Assembly (NCBI RefSeq): GCF_004664715.2 | Contig: NC_051068.1 | Coordinates: forward strand, 130,034,716 to 130,098,715 | Length of the DNA: 64,000 nucleotides | DNA from: Peromyscus leucopus | Lineage: Eukaryota; Chordata; Mammalia; Rodentia; Cricetidae | Reading direction: 5' to 3' | Shown here: positions 33,203 to 45,369 of the stretch, piece after piece | Position numbering within the stretch: position 1 is the stretch's first letter | Layout: every line of letters begins with the position of its first letter | Made by a program: the position numbers and the translations under genes | Notes under the pieces: model-generated | Told to the model about the DNA's origin: nothing | The model's input: the letters and a program-made list of their open reading frames with translations, nothing else | Database searches by the model: none

Positions 33203-33585
33203 TCCACCTGCTGTGGGAGTTCTTTTTAGAAGCTATGAATATGTGTTGCTCTGATTGGTTGATAAATAAAGCTGTTTGGCCTATGGCAAGGCAGCTTAGA
33301 GGCAGGTGGGAATTCCAGGCAGACAGAAAGAGAAAGGAGAAGCAGAGAGACGCCAGCCTGCCGCCCGAGGAACTACATGCCAGCAGACCAGTAAGCCATG
33401 GAACATGTGGTAAAGCATAGACTAATAGAAATGGATTAATTTAAGGTATAAGAGCTAGCTAGAAAGAAGCCTGCCATATGCCATACAATTGGTAACTAAT
33501 ATCAGACTCTGAGCAACTATTTTATAAGTGGCTGTGGGACCACGGGCCAGGCAGGACCAGAGAGAAACTTCTAGCTACATCCAAC
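33203..33585 (+). mobile_element. Solo LTR, plus strand, 6-bp TSD with one change
   Basis: The LTR is 33209-33579: TGCTGTGGGAG to CTAGCTACA, with GATAAATAAAGC near its left end. Flanks TCCACC and TCCAAC are a 5-of-6 TSD. Same broad family as 32568-33117, 35940-36336 and 20105-20467. Confidence 0.9.
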
Positions 33586-33694
33586 TTGTTTAAAAATATT
33601 TAGTAAGTCTTGTCCTCATGCTTTTGAAAGTCATATTTAAAAGACATTATTTCTGCCTTTATAAGGTTCGTTTCTTTGGTAGCCAATGACAAGC

Positions 33695-33718
33695 AAAAAA
33701 AAAAAAAAAAAAAAAAAA
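33695..33718. repeat. A-tract
   Basis: 24 consecutive A. No retrocopied gene is recognisable upstream. Confidence 0.95.
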
Positions 33719-35809
33719 TTGAGGCCCATAATGCTAATGAGTTAGAATGCTGCATATTGTATATAAAGTGCCTTTTTTGTTTGTTTTTTCAAGATAAAGT
33801 GACTTTTTAATGAAAAAAATATACATTCATCATTTGCCTACATGCAACAATATTTAGTGCCACAAAAGCAACTTACCTATCTCATTCTAAGTGTCTCTGT
33901 GTGAGATTATATATGTGAAATATTTATGTGAGACAGCAACAATCAGGAACGCCAGGAGGATATGGGAGAGGCCCCGAGTCTGTGACCTTATAATCAAGAG
34001 GAGAGCACCATGGGACTGAATGACAATGTCTATTGATTAGGAATGTCAGTTATTGAAAATCAGATGTGAAAAACATAAGGATAAAAAGCTTATATTGTAT
34101 GGCTAGGTGGCTACTATAATTGGAAGCTGAGTCCAACTGAATATCCAGTGTGAGTGTTCAGAACAGAAAGAAGGCTTTCAGTAGTAATACAGTACATAGC
34201 CTTGTTGAAATCATTATTTTTTCACATTGTGCTTTTGAAAATGCACACTTATCTGAGTAACTGTGATAGGAAGGATGATTCTATACAGCTGATCTTCACA
34301 GTGATTGTTACTGTGATAGCAATCATGAGTGAAGAGAAGTGTTGCAAACAATTGGCGACTGGGCTATCAGGGGCCAGCAAGAAGAACAAGCCAGTAGGTC
34401 AAAAGGATATGAGGAAACTTACAATGGTAAGTAAGGTAACATGGTGTCAGAAGAACCAGAGAAGGAATTGGCATGGGAGGAGAATCCAATGGATAGATTC
34501 TAAAATTACTTATCAGAGATCCAGTTTAAAACCAAGATTGCAGTCTTGCATAGGCTGACTACATGCTTGCACACTGGAGGAAGAGGTACAAGCTGGAACC
34601 AAGCATTCTGGAAAAGGCTCATCACTACAAAAGCTCATCACTGAGATTTTGAAATTACTAAGACTTTAAGTTGAGTAGGGGAATTGCTATGAAACAATGA
34701 ACATTAAGAACATAATGAAAACTAATTCATATATATGAAAAGCAATTGACTTGATAAATTACAAATACATTTAAAAGAAAGTAGAAAGTATAACTTTTTT
34801 CTGTTCTATTACACATTTCTTTATATGTATTCATTCATCATTAGGATTGAAACAGAAGCTGAAGATGTTGTCTTAGTAAAAAGATGATCATCAGAGGTAA
34901 GAATTGTTCATCCAATGCAAACAATAACAAAAATCCCAAACACTTTTAATTTGATTGTTAAGTGCATATGCCAGAAGGTGGAGTCATTAAGACACATGCA
35001 CAGAAGGGGAGACTTGACCTGGGTGACTTCACCAACACTGGTCGTGGAAAATGCCCATTGCGGTCACCCTCCCTTACCACCACAGAACTGTCCCTTCCTT
35101 CAGTTTATTAAGACCTTTATAAACTGCTAAGGCAGCCTTAAGGATGATAAAATTAATCTTTTTAAATTCCCAATGATACTGAGGAAAACACTCAGCAAAA
35201 CCATGAGAAATCCATAATGAGGTTCTTAAGCACGTGGTGAAAAATAAGTTTTCTGGAGTAAAAGCCCAAGTAAAATGCTTGAATCTATCAAGTTGATTAA
35301 ATGGAGAAAAATACTTCAGGAAATATTAGTTTTTAAAGGGATTAAATATTGAGAATTAAGGCTAACAGAATGATTTTTAATCCTCAAATTATGCACATAT
35401 TAATGACAAAATGAACAAACAATTTATGACCCTGGCATGGCCACTTTCCTCACAGGGAACTTATCAGGCTGATTAGAAACAGACTAATTTTGGGGTAAGG
35501 AATTTCTACTGTCTACTGACTGGCTTCTAAATATCATGATTTTTCAATCAGACAAAGTGGGTATTTGCTTTTAAGCTTTTTTTTTAATTTGTGAGATAAA
35601 TGAAATGACACAGACAGCAACACTTTGTAATTATAATTTTCAAATCCATAATAAAAGCATAGCCATTTTATATTCTTATATATCATTTTATGGAAATGTT
35701 GAAAGTCAAGCCTTTAAGAAGTGCATAAGAAGCAGAGAGAAATCAACACAGAAATGCATTTCTTTGGTCCATGCTATGGTGTACAAATAAAAATAAGTAA
35801 AACAGAATA
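33719..35809. other. Unclassified intergenic sequence
   Basis: Contains the longest non-repeat frame of the region (34154-34558 +, 134 codons), which has no recognisable domain and no supporting context. No repeats that I can name. Confidence 0.5.
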
Positions 35810-36607
35810 GATTTCTGTTGGGGTATATTTGATCACACTGTGTGAATATGTCTCTGTTTTACCTCATCTGCCTAAAGCATTTTCTGATTGGTTTAATAAG
35901 AAGTGAATAGTCAACAGCTAGGCAGGAGAAGATAGTCGGTGTAGCTAGTTTTCTCCAGTCCTGCCTGGCCCACGGTCAGGACAAATGTCTTTCACCTGCC
36001 AGTCCCGAAGCTGCTCAAGCCCAACCAAGTAAACACAGAGACTTATATTGCTTATAAACTGTATGGCTGTGGCAGGCTTCATGTTAACTGTTCTTATATC
36101 TTAAATCAACCCATTTCTATTAATCTACAAGTTGCCACGTGGCTCGTGGCTTACCAGTATCTTAACATCTTCTCATGGTGGCAGCTCGTAGCATCTCTCT
36201 GCCTCAGCCTTCCACTTCCTAGAATTCTCCTCTCTCCTTGTCCTGCCTATACTTCCTGCCTGGCTACTGGCCAATCGGTGTTTTATTTATTAACCAATCA
36301 GAGCAACACATTTAACATACAGAACATCCCACAGCAAGTAGGACTTCTGGGAAGAGGGAGGAACACAGGAGAAGAATCTGAGAGGAGAGGGATTTGCTAG
36401 CCAGAACAGGAGGAAGTTGGGTGTACTATACTGAGAAGAGGTAATGAGCCATGTGGCAGAATGTAGATTAATATAAACAGGTTAATTCAAGTTTTAAGAG
36501 CTAGTTGGGAACAAACCTAAGCTAAGGCTAAGATTTCATAGTTAATAAGAAGTCTCCATGTCATTATTTGGGAGCTGGCAGTCTAAAGAAAGACTTGTAC
36601 AGATTCC
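35810..36607 (+). mobile_element. Solo LTR of the mini-element family, interrupted by another LTR
   Basis: The LTR is 35816-36601 (TGTTGGGG...CTTGTACA). It resembles 17125-17493 along its length ('actgtgtgaatatgtctctg', 'ttaagagctagttgggaaca'). Flanks GATTTC (35810) and GATTCC (36602) form a 5-of-6 TSD. Without the insertion it is about 383 bp. Confidence 0.9.
35934..36342 (-). mobile_element. Solo LTR nested inside the LTR at 35816-36601
   Basis: The LTR is 35940-36336 (397 bp) on minus, TGCTGTGGG...CTAGCTACA. Flanks AGTCGG and AGTAGG form a 5-of-6 TSD. TTTTATTTATTAACC (about 36280) is the reversed polyadenylation region. A CACGTG E-box lies at about 36136. Confidence 0.92.
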
Positions 36608-36894
36608 AACCATCTTTAATGAAGGCAAGTAAATATATATCTATGAGTAAATGTAGTAAAGAAAGGAAATCACTGTTATAAATAGTTATGAAGATGGACT
36701 ATAAGTTAAAGTGCAAAGGAAAATCATTTAATTCCAAATTTGAAATAGTACAAGGCTGCTTTATTAGATGATAATCTAACTGGAGTAAAAATAGCAGAAA
36801 AAAAGTGGTATTTTACAAAATTAACTTCCAAAAGATAGCAGCATGTCTATACACCAACAACAGACTAAAAATGTGAACAGAGACACACTCCCAT

Positions 36895-37800
36895 TTATTT
36901 TATTTTTGTGATTTTATTTTAATTACAACAATTTTTCACTCACTTTCCTCCCTTCAAACCCTCCTTTATACTCTGCCTAATTATCCTTTAAATTCATGAC
37001 CACTTTTTCACCACTGTTTATTTTGTGCATATGTGTATTTATAGGTCTTTTGTAAGCAAATTTTGTAGAATATCACTTTTTTTAAATTGCTGATTGTTTC
37101 TAGATTTTTCTAGGAGAATAATTAGGATTTCCTATGTATAGTATGATATCTTCTGCAAATACTAATAATTTGACATCTTCTTTTTTAATTTATATCCCTT
37201 TAATTTCCTTTTCTTGCAATATTATTCCAGATAGTGATTCTAACACTATGTTGAAAAGGAGTGGGGATAGTGGGAAGTCCTGTCTCATTTCTGATTTTAA
37301 TGGTTTGCTTCAAGTTTTTGTACATTTAGCATAATGTTGGCTGTGAGTTTGTCATATAGTCTTTATCATGTTGAGGTGTTCTATCAAGTCTTATTCTCCC
37401 CAGGATTTTATCACGAGAGCATGTTAAATTCTGTCAAAGGTTTTTTTCTGAATCTACTGAAATGATTTTTGTCTTTAAGTCCATGTTATTATCCATATTT
37501 ATTGACTAACTTATTTAGAACTAGCCCTGGATTTCAGGGATAAAGCAAACTTGATTGTGATGGATGATCTTATTTGCTTTTTTTTTTTTTTGGTGAAGTT
37601 ATTCTGTAGATATGTATTAGGTCCATTTATGTTACCTGTAATTACCTCATGTTAAATGTAATTTAAATATAAGGTTTCTCGATTCTTTTCTGTGTGTGAA
37701 GATTGTGAATCTATTGGAGGAAGTGGCATGTTGAAATTGTGTGCTATTATTGGGTTTGTGTTAATCTGTCTTTAATTCCATTAGTACATGTATCCCATTA
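36895..37800 (-). mobile_element. Old L1 ORF2 fragment, antisense
   Basis: Reads as reversed ORF2: 'gtcctgtctcatttctgatt', 'tcaaaggtttttttctgaat', 'tggatttcagggataaagc', then further reverse-transcriptase/linker-region wording at 37600-37780. It is AT-drifted, with a T-tract near 37580. No usable frame. Confidence 0.85.
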
Positions 37801-37809
37801 CATACATTA

Positions 37810-38168
37810 GTATTGTGTATCCCAATAAAGCTTACCTGGGGATCAGAGAACAGAGTCAGCCACTGAATTAGACAGAGAGGTCAGGCAGTGGTGGTACACA
37901 CCTTTAATCCTATCACTGGGGGGTGGGGGGGTGGAAACAGAGATCTATCTGGATCTCTTTGAGTTCAAGGCCACACTGGGCTACATGAGAGAAACAGAGT
38001 CCAGCAGTGGTGACACATACCTTTAATCCCAGGAAGTAATATGGCAGGACACAGAAAGATATACAAGGCATGAGGAAACAGGAACTCACTCTCTTGATGC
38101 TGAGGATTTTGTAGAGATAAAAACTAGTAGCTGGCTGTCCTGCTTCTCTGATCTTTTAGCTTTTACTG
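37810..38168 (+). mobile_element. 3'-truncated ERV2-type LTR with B1-like segments
   Basis: 'ttgtgtatcccaataaagc', 'gatcagagaacagagtcagc' and 'gtggtggtacacaccttta' align with 1394 and 45691. Homology stops after 'ctgatcttttagctttta', so the last part of the LTR is missing. A G-rich stretch lies at about 37918-37933. Confidence 0.8.
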
Positions 38169-38324
38169 CCTCCTCTCTCCCCTACCCCCCAAAAAAAATA
38201 GAAAGCAGAGAAAAATTCAACATTATATCAGTAAGGCCTATAGTGTGAACATTTGTCTTTGTTGACATGCTGATGGAAATATTCCCCATTATGACACAGA
38301 AAGATGTGGAAACAGTGCTAGAGT

Positions 38325-38559
38325 CGCCATAACTTGGTCAGTAAAGTGCCTTTCTTGCAAAAACGTGGACCTACGTTTGACCATCAGAGCCCATGTAAGG
38401 AGCCGATCATGACAGTTCCTTACTGCCATGAAAATTCAAGGAAGGTGAAGATTTTGAAGCTTGCTGATCAGCCAGCACAGCCTACTTGGTAAGTTCTGTC
38501 CAGCAAGAGACCATGTCTTAAAACATGTGCATACAAATGTACATGTACACCACCCCTCA

Positions 38560-38562
<3 letters not shown>
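38325..38562 (+). repeat. B4/RSINE1-like SINE, diverged
   Basis: 'acttggtcagtaaagtgcct' (ID-like head), then 'gtgaagattttgaagcttgc' and 'agcaagagaccatgtctta', leading into the TG array. Confidence 0.6.
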
Positions 38563-38612
<50 letters not shown>

Positions 38613-38620
38613 GTGTGCGC
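38563..38620. repeat. (GT)n microsatellite
   Basis: About 20 GT units, then GTAT/GTGC variants ending GTGCGCGCGTG. It grew from the SINE's tail. Confidence 0.95.
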
Positions 38621-38955
38621 GCGTGTCAGAGAGAGAGAACCTGAAAGATCTGGTTGGAGTTCTAGTTGGAGTTCTTCCTCATTATTCATGTGAGTTACAT
38701 GTAGATGGGTGAATGTTGGCTGTATATTCACTATGGTCATGTCTCTTTTGCTTTCTTTCTCTCACCACATAGCACCCTGTGTCACCTTAGGACTAAACCA
38801 GGGAGATATTGTGATCAGATATAGGCACTCATCCTCCAGCTAGAACTGAGCAAACATACATCTCTTTTTTATTGTAACCTACACAGCGTGTTCTGACCCT
38901 TCTGAGGAGTGCCTGGCATGCACCCCCTTTCTGTGGTGTCCTTGAGGAACCTGGA

Positions 38956-38982
38956 TTTTTTTTTTTTTTTTTTTTTTTTTTT
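38956..38982. repeat. T-tract
   Basis: 27 consecutive T. No recognisable retrocopy on its right side. Confidence 0.95.
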
Positions 38983-39294
38983 GTAGATGGAATCATCATA
39001 GGTGTTTCCTGGCAAGGATTTTGGCAAGAATTTTTTTGTAAAGTCCAACACAGCATAAAAACTATTTGATTCATGTAAACTCCATAAAGAACAACAACAT
39101 ACTAAAACAAAAATCGTAAACCTGAGAAGCTTTATCTGTGAACCAATGGCCCTTTCTCTACTCATTTGACAAATATAATTTTAAAATATATCTTTTAATC
39201 CAGAAAAAGGTTTTTGGGAAACTTTTTGGAATTCCAGTGTTACCAACTTGTCTTGATAATTTATTTCATTGTTTCAGTATTTTGTAAGATAGGT

Positions 39295-39640
39295 TAGTAT
39301 CTTAGTTTAATTTCTATTCCTTCAACAAAATATTGACAAAGAACAGCTGATGAAAAATGGCTTTCTTTTTGCTTGTTTGTGTATAATACTAGGTTGCCAT
39401 CTATTATTGTGGGGGAAGTTAGGGCATTAAGGCAGAAACTTAAAGCATTCCATCCACAGACAAGAGCAGGGAGAGGAATGCAGCCTTGCTTGTGTTCTTG
39501 TCTTACAAGATTCAGGAGCTATAGCCTAGGGAATGGCGTTGTCCACAGTTGGCTGGGTTTTTCTATATCAATTAACAACCAAGACAATGTCCTTCAGTCA
39601 TGCCCACAACCCAACATGATCTAAATAACTCTTCATTAAA
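39295..39640 (+). repeat. Dispersed rodent repeat, diverged copy
   Basis: 'tagtatcttagtttaatttc' start, 'aggcagaaacttaaagca' and the later ordering follow the same family as 60085-60470. Identity is low. Confidence 0.5.
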
Positions 39641-40229
39641 ATTCTTTCCAAGTTATTGAAGGCTGTGGGAAATTGAAAGTTGGAACTAATCAGCATAGTT
39701 AGTGTTCCTGTAACAGAAATTGCACTAGCCAGATAGAGTAGAAAAGAATTTAACAGAGGGTAATTGGTGTTGACAAAAATTATTAGAAGACCTGGAACTC
39801 TTATGGACTTAAGGTTGGACTTTGGGGAAGACTCACAGAACAACATGGAAGAATTGTCTCTCTCAAAGCCATCAAACCTGTGGACAGAAAGTCAAAGGCC
39901 ACAGACATCATAACAGCAGATAGCCAGAACATCCCACCACTTTTTCCACAAATGGAACCAGCCCTCTGGATAGGCCCCCTCTTTTTTGTAAGAGGCCATC
40001 AAAACCTCATCATGGTTTGTTTTGATAGGTAGTTGTTAGAATGTGAGTAATCTAACATTCCCCACCCCATAGTCACAGTATTTTACTCTGGTAGTCACCA
40101 TTTAACCTTTTCAAGAGCACTGAACTTTTTCAATAACAAGAATTAAAGCAACATTGCTTTCATTTATTTATTTTGCATTTATTTCCTTGTTTGATATGTG
40201 GTACAGGTTTGTGATTAGGCAAGCATACA

Positions 40230-40405
40230 ACTTCAGTGTAAGGATATGTGGGTCCAAGCTCTGATATTAACTATAAATGACTGGGAAAAACTAAACATGT
40301 TAGATTTTAATTTCTTCATCTGTAAAATTGGCATATTAATAATGGTGACTATTCATAAAATTATTTTGCAAATTGTCCTGAGTGCTTAGATTGGCACATG
40401 CTTCT
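40230..40405 (+). repeat. MIR SINE
   Basis: The core and 3' part are clear: 'gtgggtccaagctctgata', 'tttaatttcttcatctgtaa', 'gagtgcttagattggcaca'. This is an ancient mammalian element. Confidence 0.75.
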
Positions 40406-41077
40406 TCACAAACTCAGTGCTCTTTCCTTTTCCTTCAATGCACCATCTACTTATCTCAGATCTACCATTTCTCTCAGAGAAAAACTAACTAACCAAAGCC
40501 ATGATTTCTGGTCAAGCACATCTATCTTCATCTCTGACATGGTGCTTACAGGTTATCATTTTTCTGAGTTCTCACTATCATTGATGCTGACAGCTCACAC
40601 CATGTTTATTCTTCCCTGAATTATCTCTGTGCTCTTAGAGTAATTCTGAAAATACATGTGGTCATCTCCTCTTTTCCATCTATCATGCTAATGCTAACCA
40701 CATCATCCCCTGCCTATGATAGTTCTTCACTCACATACCAAATATTCATGTCTTTTTTTATATCTTTGTTTCAATTCATTTTGTACACCTGTGACAAATG
40801 AATACCTTAAGCACAATTAAAATGTTATTTTCATGCTCAGAAAATGTGAGTCACTTTCTCTTACACATCTCATTCAGTAAATCACCTGGTCTGAATCTCA
40901 AAGCACTTTTCCATGTAGTACCTTCCATGTTTCCCAGCTTTACATACAAGAGCTTTCCTAAGTTGTTCATTTTATCTGCTATACTTTTACTAGGTTCTCT
41001 TCATGAAGAACTTAGCCTGGTCCTTTCCAACAGTGTCCTCTCCAGAACTTTGTTTTTTTAATTTTGTCACTGGTGAT

Positions 41078-41190
41078 GGTTTATTGAGACAGGATCTTAC
41101 TGTATATTCCAGTGTGGACTAGAACATGACACTCCTCTGCCTCAGCTTTCTAAGTTCTGGAATCGCAGTTGTGCCCCATAATGTCTAGCT
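41078..41190 (-). repeat. Old B1/pB1, reverse
   Basis: 'gtttattgagacaggatctt' and 'ctctgcctcagctttctaag' read as a decayed reversed B1. Confidence 0.7.
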
Positions 41191-41815
41191 AAAACTCTTC
41201 TGGGTCTGTGTATAGTGATTTCTTCCAAGGAGAGCACCTTCCTTTCTAAGATAGAAGCTTTGTGCCCATCTATGGATGAACCAAATATGTGACTGATCCA
41301 AGGTAACAAGGTGACTGTTGGTCAGGAAACTTCCTGAAAGATTAGATAGCAAAGTCACTAGAAGCATGTAGCCTGTGCTGTAACTGCTCAGTTTCCTTCC
41401 TTTGATGTAAGAAAGTGTCTATAGAACTGTTAACAAATAGGTAGGACTAGTTTACAATAAAAATTCATTATAAAATCTTTATTTTTAACAACACTTTATT
41501 TGAAAACAAAAACAAATTAAAAAAAAAAAAAACACCCACAAGTAGTTCACCATCCCTAAGGTTTTATATTGAACTTGATATGGAGACCAGTGGCTACTAG
41601 GATTCTGAGACATGTCATATTTGAATTTGTCGATAAACTACAGACAATAATTTGCTACATTTCATGGCAGCAACATGTTTGTATGTATATCATTGTTGTA
41701 GGTTTGAAATGTGTATGTTGTAAACTTCTACTTCCAAAGAATTTACTGCAAAACATTATTTCTATTTTTTGTATTATCTGCTTATAATTTTCTCTCCTTA
41801 TAAAAATGATTCTTG

Positions 41816-41937
41816 AGGCCAGGCAGTGGTGGTGGTGCATGCCTTTCATCCCGGCACTTTTGGAGGCAGAGGCAGGCAAATCTCTGTGAGTTCAAGTCCA
41901 GGACAGGTTATAAAGCTACACAGACTTTTTTTTTAAA
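41816..41937 (+). repeat. B1 SINE
   Basis: 'aggccaggcagtggtggtgg', 'ggaggcagaggcaggcaaat', 'ctctgtgagttcaagtc'. Truncated at its 3' end. Confidence 0.9.
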
Positions 41938-41964
41938 TTAATCATAGAAAAAGGTGCTCAGCAA

Positions 41965-41982
41965 GTATCTATCATCTATTTC

Positions 41983-42037
<55 letters not shown>

Positions 42038-42118
42038 CTCTATCTCTCTATCTATCTGTCTATCTAGCTATCCATCCATCTATCTATGTAATCTATCTAT
42101 CATCTATCCCTCTATATA
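41965..42118. repeat. (TATC)n microsatellite
   Basis: A long tetranucleotide array, with near-pure TATC in the middle and imperfect units at both ends. Confidence 0.97.
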
Positions 42119-42404
42119 TCAACTCCCTATCCTCCCAAATGCTGGGATAACAGGTGTTCATAACCAAGCCCAACTAACTTTTTGATAAATAAAAAGTGGA
42201 GTGCAGAGATATCAACACACTGATCTGGAACTTGTAAAAAATGAGATTGTAATTTCATTTGCCCTTTTCAGCCTTATTTCATTTCTTTCCAGCAAATACT
42301 TTCTGAAAACCAAGAATGTAACATGGGCTATGAGATTTTTACTGTATGAAGCTACCTGTCACATTGCTGGTAGTGATCTGAAATAACCAGAATATTCACT
42401 TTGT

Positions 42405-42560
42405 GTGAGGCTTTGTTTCAAGTAATTTACATATATTAATAAACATGGAAGTAGGAATTATTATTTTTATTTTGCTCATAAAACTTAGTCACACAAACTT
42501 CCTCTAGGATCAGCATCTAGGAAGCCATGTGTCTGTGTCTAACTCTTTATTGCCTTTCAA
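42405..42560 (-). repeat. MIR-like SINE, reverse
   Basis: 'ggaattattatttttatttt' and 'cttagtcacacaaacttcc' resemble the reversed MIR order. Weak match by eye. Confidence 0.45.
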
Positions 42561-43161
42561 TAAATATTTTCTAAATGCATAACAATGCTTGCTTCTTCCT
42601 ACCTCTTCTTCTGTTTCCGCTAATGATTTATGTCTTATAAAAATAGGCTCCACACATAGCATCAAGATCCATGCTATATGTGAGCAGCTCTGTCCTAAAA
42701 ATTTAACTCTTACAAACTATCTCATTTACTCCTTTAATTGCTCATATTTGTTTTCCAGTATGGATAAATTTCTTTCCATACCAATCTGAACTCCCTCAGA
42801 ATAGGGAATCTTTAATATTAAAAAATAATTACAGACATTGTTTCCCAGGAAGCAATAAAATAGTCCACTGCTTGTAACTTATAATCAGTATTCTCAGTAC
42901 TGACAAGCCTGTGTACCATATCAATATCTGAAATCAGTGTTACAGTCTATATAGCAGTTTGTCATATTAACTGCAGTCTGTTTCTTTTACACATTATGTT
43001 TCAAATTACTCACAGGTAAGACTTTAGTTAGCTTTTATCCTCCATTTCACGTATTTAAATTCAGCTTACTTCCCCATTATGAGCCATGATTTGGCTAAGA
43101 GCAGCAGCTATTGCTAATTCATCATGGTAATTCTCATGAAGAATGATCAGCAGTCATGTGT

Positions 43162-43182
43162 AAAATTAATTAATTAATTAAT
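43162..43182. repeat. (TTAA)n short tandem
   Basis: Five TTAA-type units. Confidence 0.85.
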
Positions 43183-43469
43183 GAGCACATGAAAACACAT
43201 TGTTTGGCCACTTGTGTTAACTAGAAATCATCTCAGCTTTACATTTAAATACTTCTAAAGCCTCTGCCCCAAAGACTTTACCATGACTGCTTCAGTCCAG
43301 ACCACCATGGCTTTCAGCAGCATTGCCGTAACTCTTCACTTCATCTCACTTCATCCTCTTCTTCACTGCCATACTGGGGAATTTGGTTTCATTTAAGGGG
43401 TGGTGCTGTTTTCTGTGTATCCAGTAACCCATGATACATGCATACCTCAAAGTCTCTGGGCCCATAATT

Positions 43470-43780
43470 CCCCTCCTCCACTCCTGCCTTGCTCAGATTT
43501 CCCCTGGCTTCACTGAGTTGCCTGTCTGGATATACTCTGTGCTGCAGTCACACTGCATTCAAAACTTTCAGTACACTCTTCCCCCAGGCTAAAGCTATAG
43601 ACAGGACATGTTTTTCCTTCTTTGTGAAAGGGCCTATTCCCTGTTTGTATGAAATAGCCTTCTCCATACAGTTGGGCCTATGTCACCATATGAAACCTTT
43701 CTTTATATAACAAGTTGAAGTCAGTAATTTCCTCTGTTCATGTAGCCCACATTTCCATTCCTAATATTTTTAGCATTGAT
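43470..43780 (+). repeat. Possible L2 LINE relic
   Basis: Pyrimidine-rich, L2-like wording ('actcttcccccaggctaa', 'gggcctattccctgtttgta'). Very diverged, so tentative. Confidence 0.35.
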
Positions 43781-43784
43781 AAAA

Positions 43785-45365
43785 ATAGTTTGTTTACATT
43801 GTTGTTTACCATTGAACAAGGAAATATCTGCAGACAACAACTGTCAAATATCTCCAGCCTTTATCACAACATCATAGAGTCAGTTCACAATGAGCACATT
43901 TTTAGCTAATGATTTTACTGGTCTTAAAGCTTAGAATTTTATCTGACACCAAAGCATAGAACCAAGTACAGTAGAAGAAGAATCTTCCCAAATGAAATAT
44001 TTGAAAATTTATTTAAAAATCATGATTTTGGGTTACATTCTTATCCATATTCTTTATTTGGAAAGAAAAATGTCATACGTAGGAATTAAATTGCTTTAGC
44101 AAATAATATCTGGCATTCGAAAATGGACAAGCTGCCAAGTAGGCTGTAAAAAGTTCTTCATTAAAGCAGGGTGTATAAAGAAAACCACATTAATGTTTGA
44201 TGGCTATAGTATGAAATTAACTATGCAGTTATATTAAATGTACCATGAATATGTTAATTTTTCTAAATTGTATTTAATTGTTGGTGTCTGGTTTTCCTAT
44301 TTAATGACTGCTAATTGCAAACTCAAAAAGTATTTACTGTCATGTTAAGGAACATACCAGAATAACTGTTTCAAAAGAAAAACACCACACTGAAAATTGA
44401 AAGCCTTTTTGCTTTACTAATGGATACAGTATAACAGCCTTCCAGTACACTTCTATCCAGTACAGCTATCAGTCTCGATGGGAGAAACTGCAAGCCAACA
44501 TGAAATCAACTTCTACCAAAGCATTCTACCATCAGTGGAGTCTAGGCACCTCTGGTTTCTAAATAGGGATGATGGATCAGAAGCCACCCCAGGCAATTGC
44601 CATGTCACCAGTCTTTCCAGCAGAGGAGGTCTGGCAGAAGACATGATGCACAGTATCAAGACTCCAACATAGATGAAGAAACCTCTTAAGTAGCTCCATC
44701 CATGTTTAAAATTAAAAAGCTTTGGCTTTACCAGACGGTAGAATGAAGTTCATGTTGATTCATAGAATTTCACAGAAATATGATGTATAACTGAAATAAA
44801 ATCATGATCACACATACCAATAAGGAAAATAAAAAGGTAGTCAAGTGAGGTAATCATCCTTAACAACTGGCAAGTGTTCTATGTCTAGAACAATGTCTAA
44901 AGATAACAACAGCATTGTGATTCAGCCATCAGGTGCTTGCTAGACACTGGCTAAATAAGTAAGTGAACAAAGTCTGCTATTAGTTATGCATACATGTATA
45001 TGTATACCCCTTGAAATAATGGGGGTGGGGTGGGAAGAGGAGTATGATTCTTTACTGCCTATTCAGGAGTCCCCAGTGAGGTAGGTCTCTTGGAACTTTA
45101 AAATGCTCATTAAGAACTGATAAAACAAAGCAAGACAAAAATAAAAGAATCCTTTAGCTTGGTGAGATTCCTATGACTGGGACAAATTATCTGAGGTAAT
45201 TATCTTAATAACTGAAAAGGTTATTTTCACTAAAGTTTCAAGCTTTCAGTCTTCCATTTGTTCCTGTTGCTCTGGGTCTGTGGCAGTACAACATATAATG
45301 CATAGACACTCCTAGAAAGAAGACAAAATGGCCAACTGTATAGGAAGATGTTAAATATCACCAAA
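43785..45365. other. Unclassified intergenic sequence
   Basis: No named repeat or coding family recognised. The frame 44478-44672 has no domain. Confidence 0.5.
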
Positions 45366-45369
45366 CATT

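Noticed and set aside
33695..33718. Processed pseudogene implied by the A-tract
   Set aside because: Nothing upstream is recognisable as an mRNA and I see no TSD pair.
34154..34558. 134-codon open frame, longest outside retroelements
   Set aside because: No recognisable domain, no splice or promoter context, and composition like the surrounding AT-rich DNA. A frame of this length is expected by chance in 64 kb on six frames.
38461..38740. Opposite-strand frames through the GT array
   Set aside because: Val/Cys and Thr/His repeats come from the dinucleotide array.
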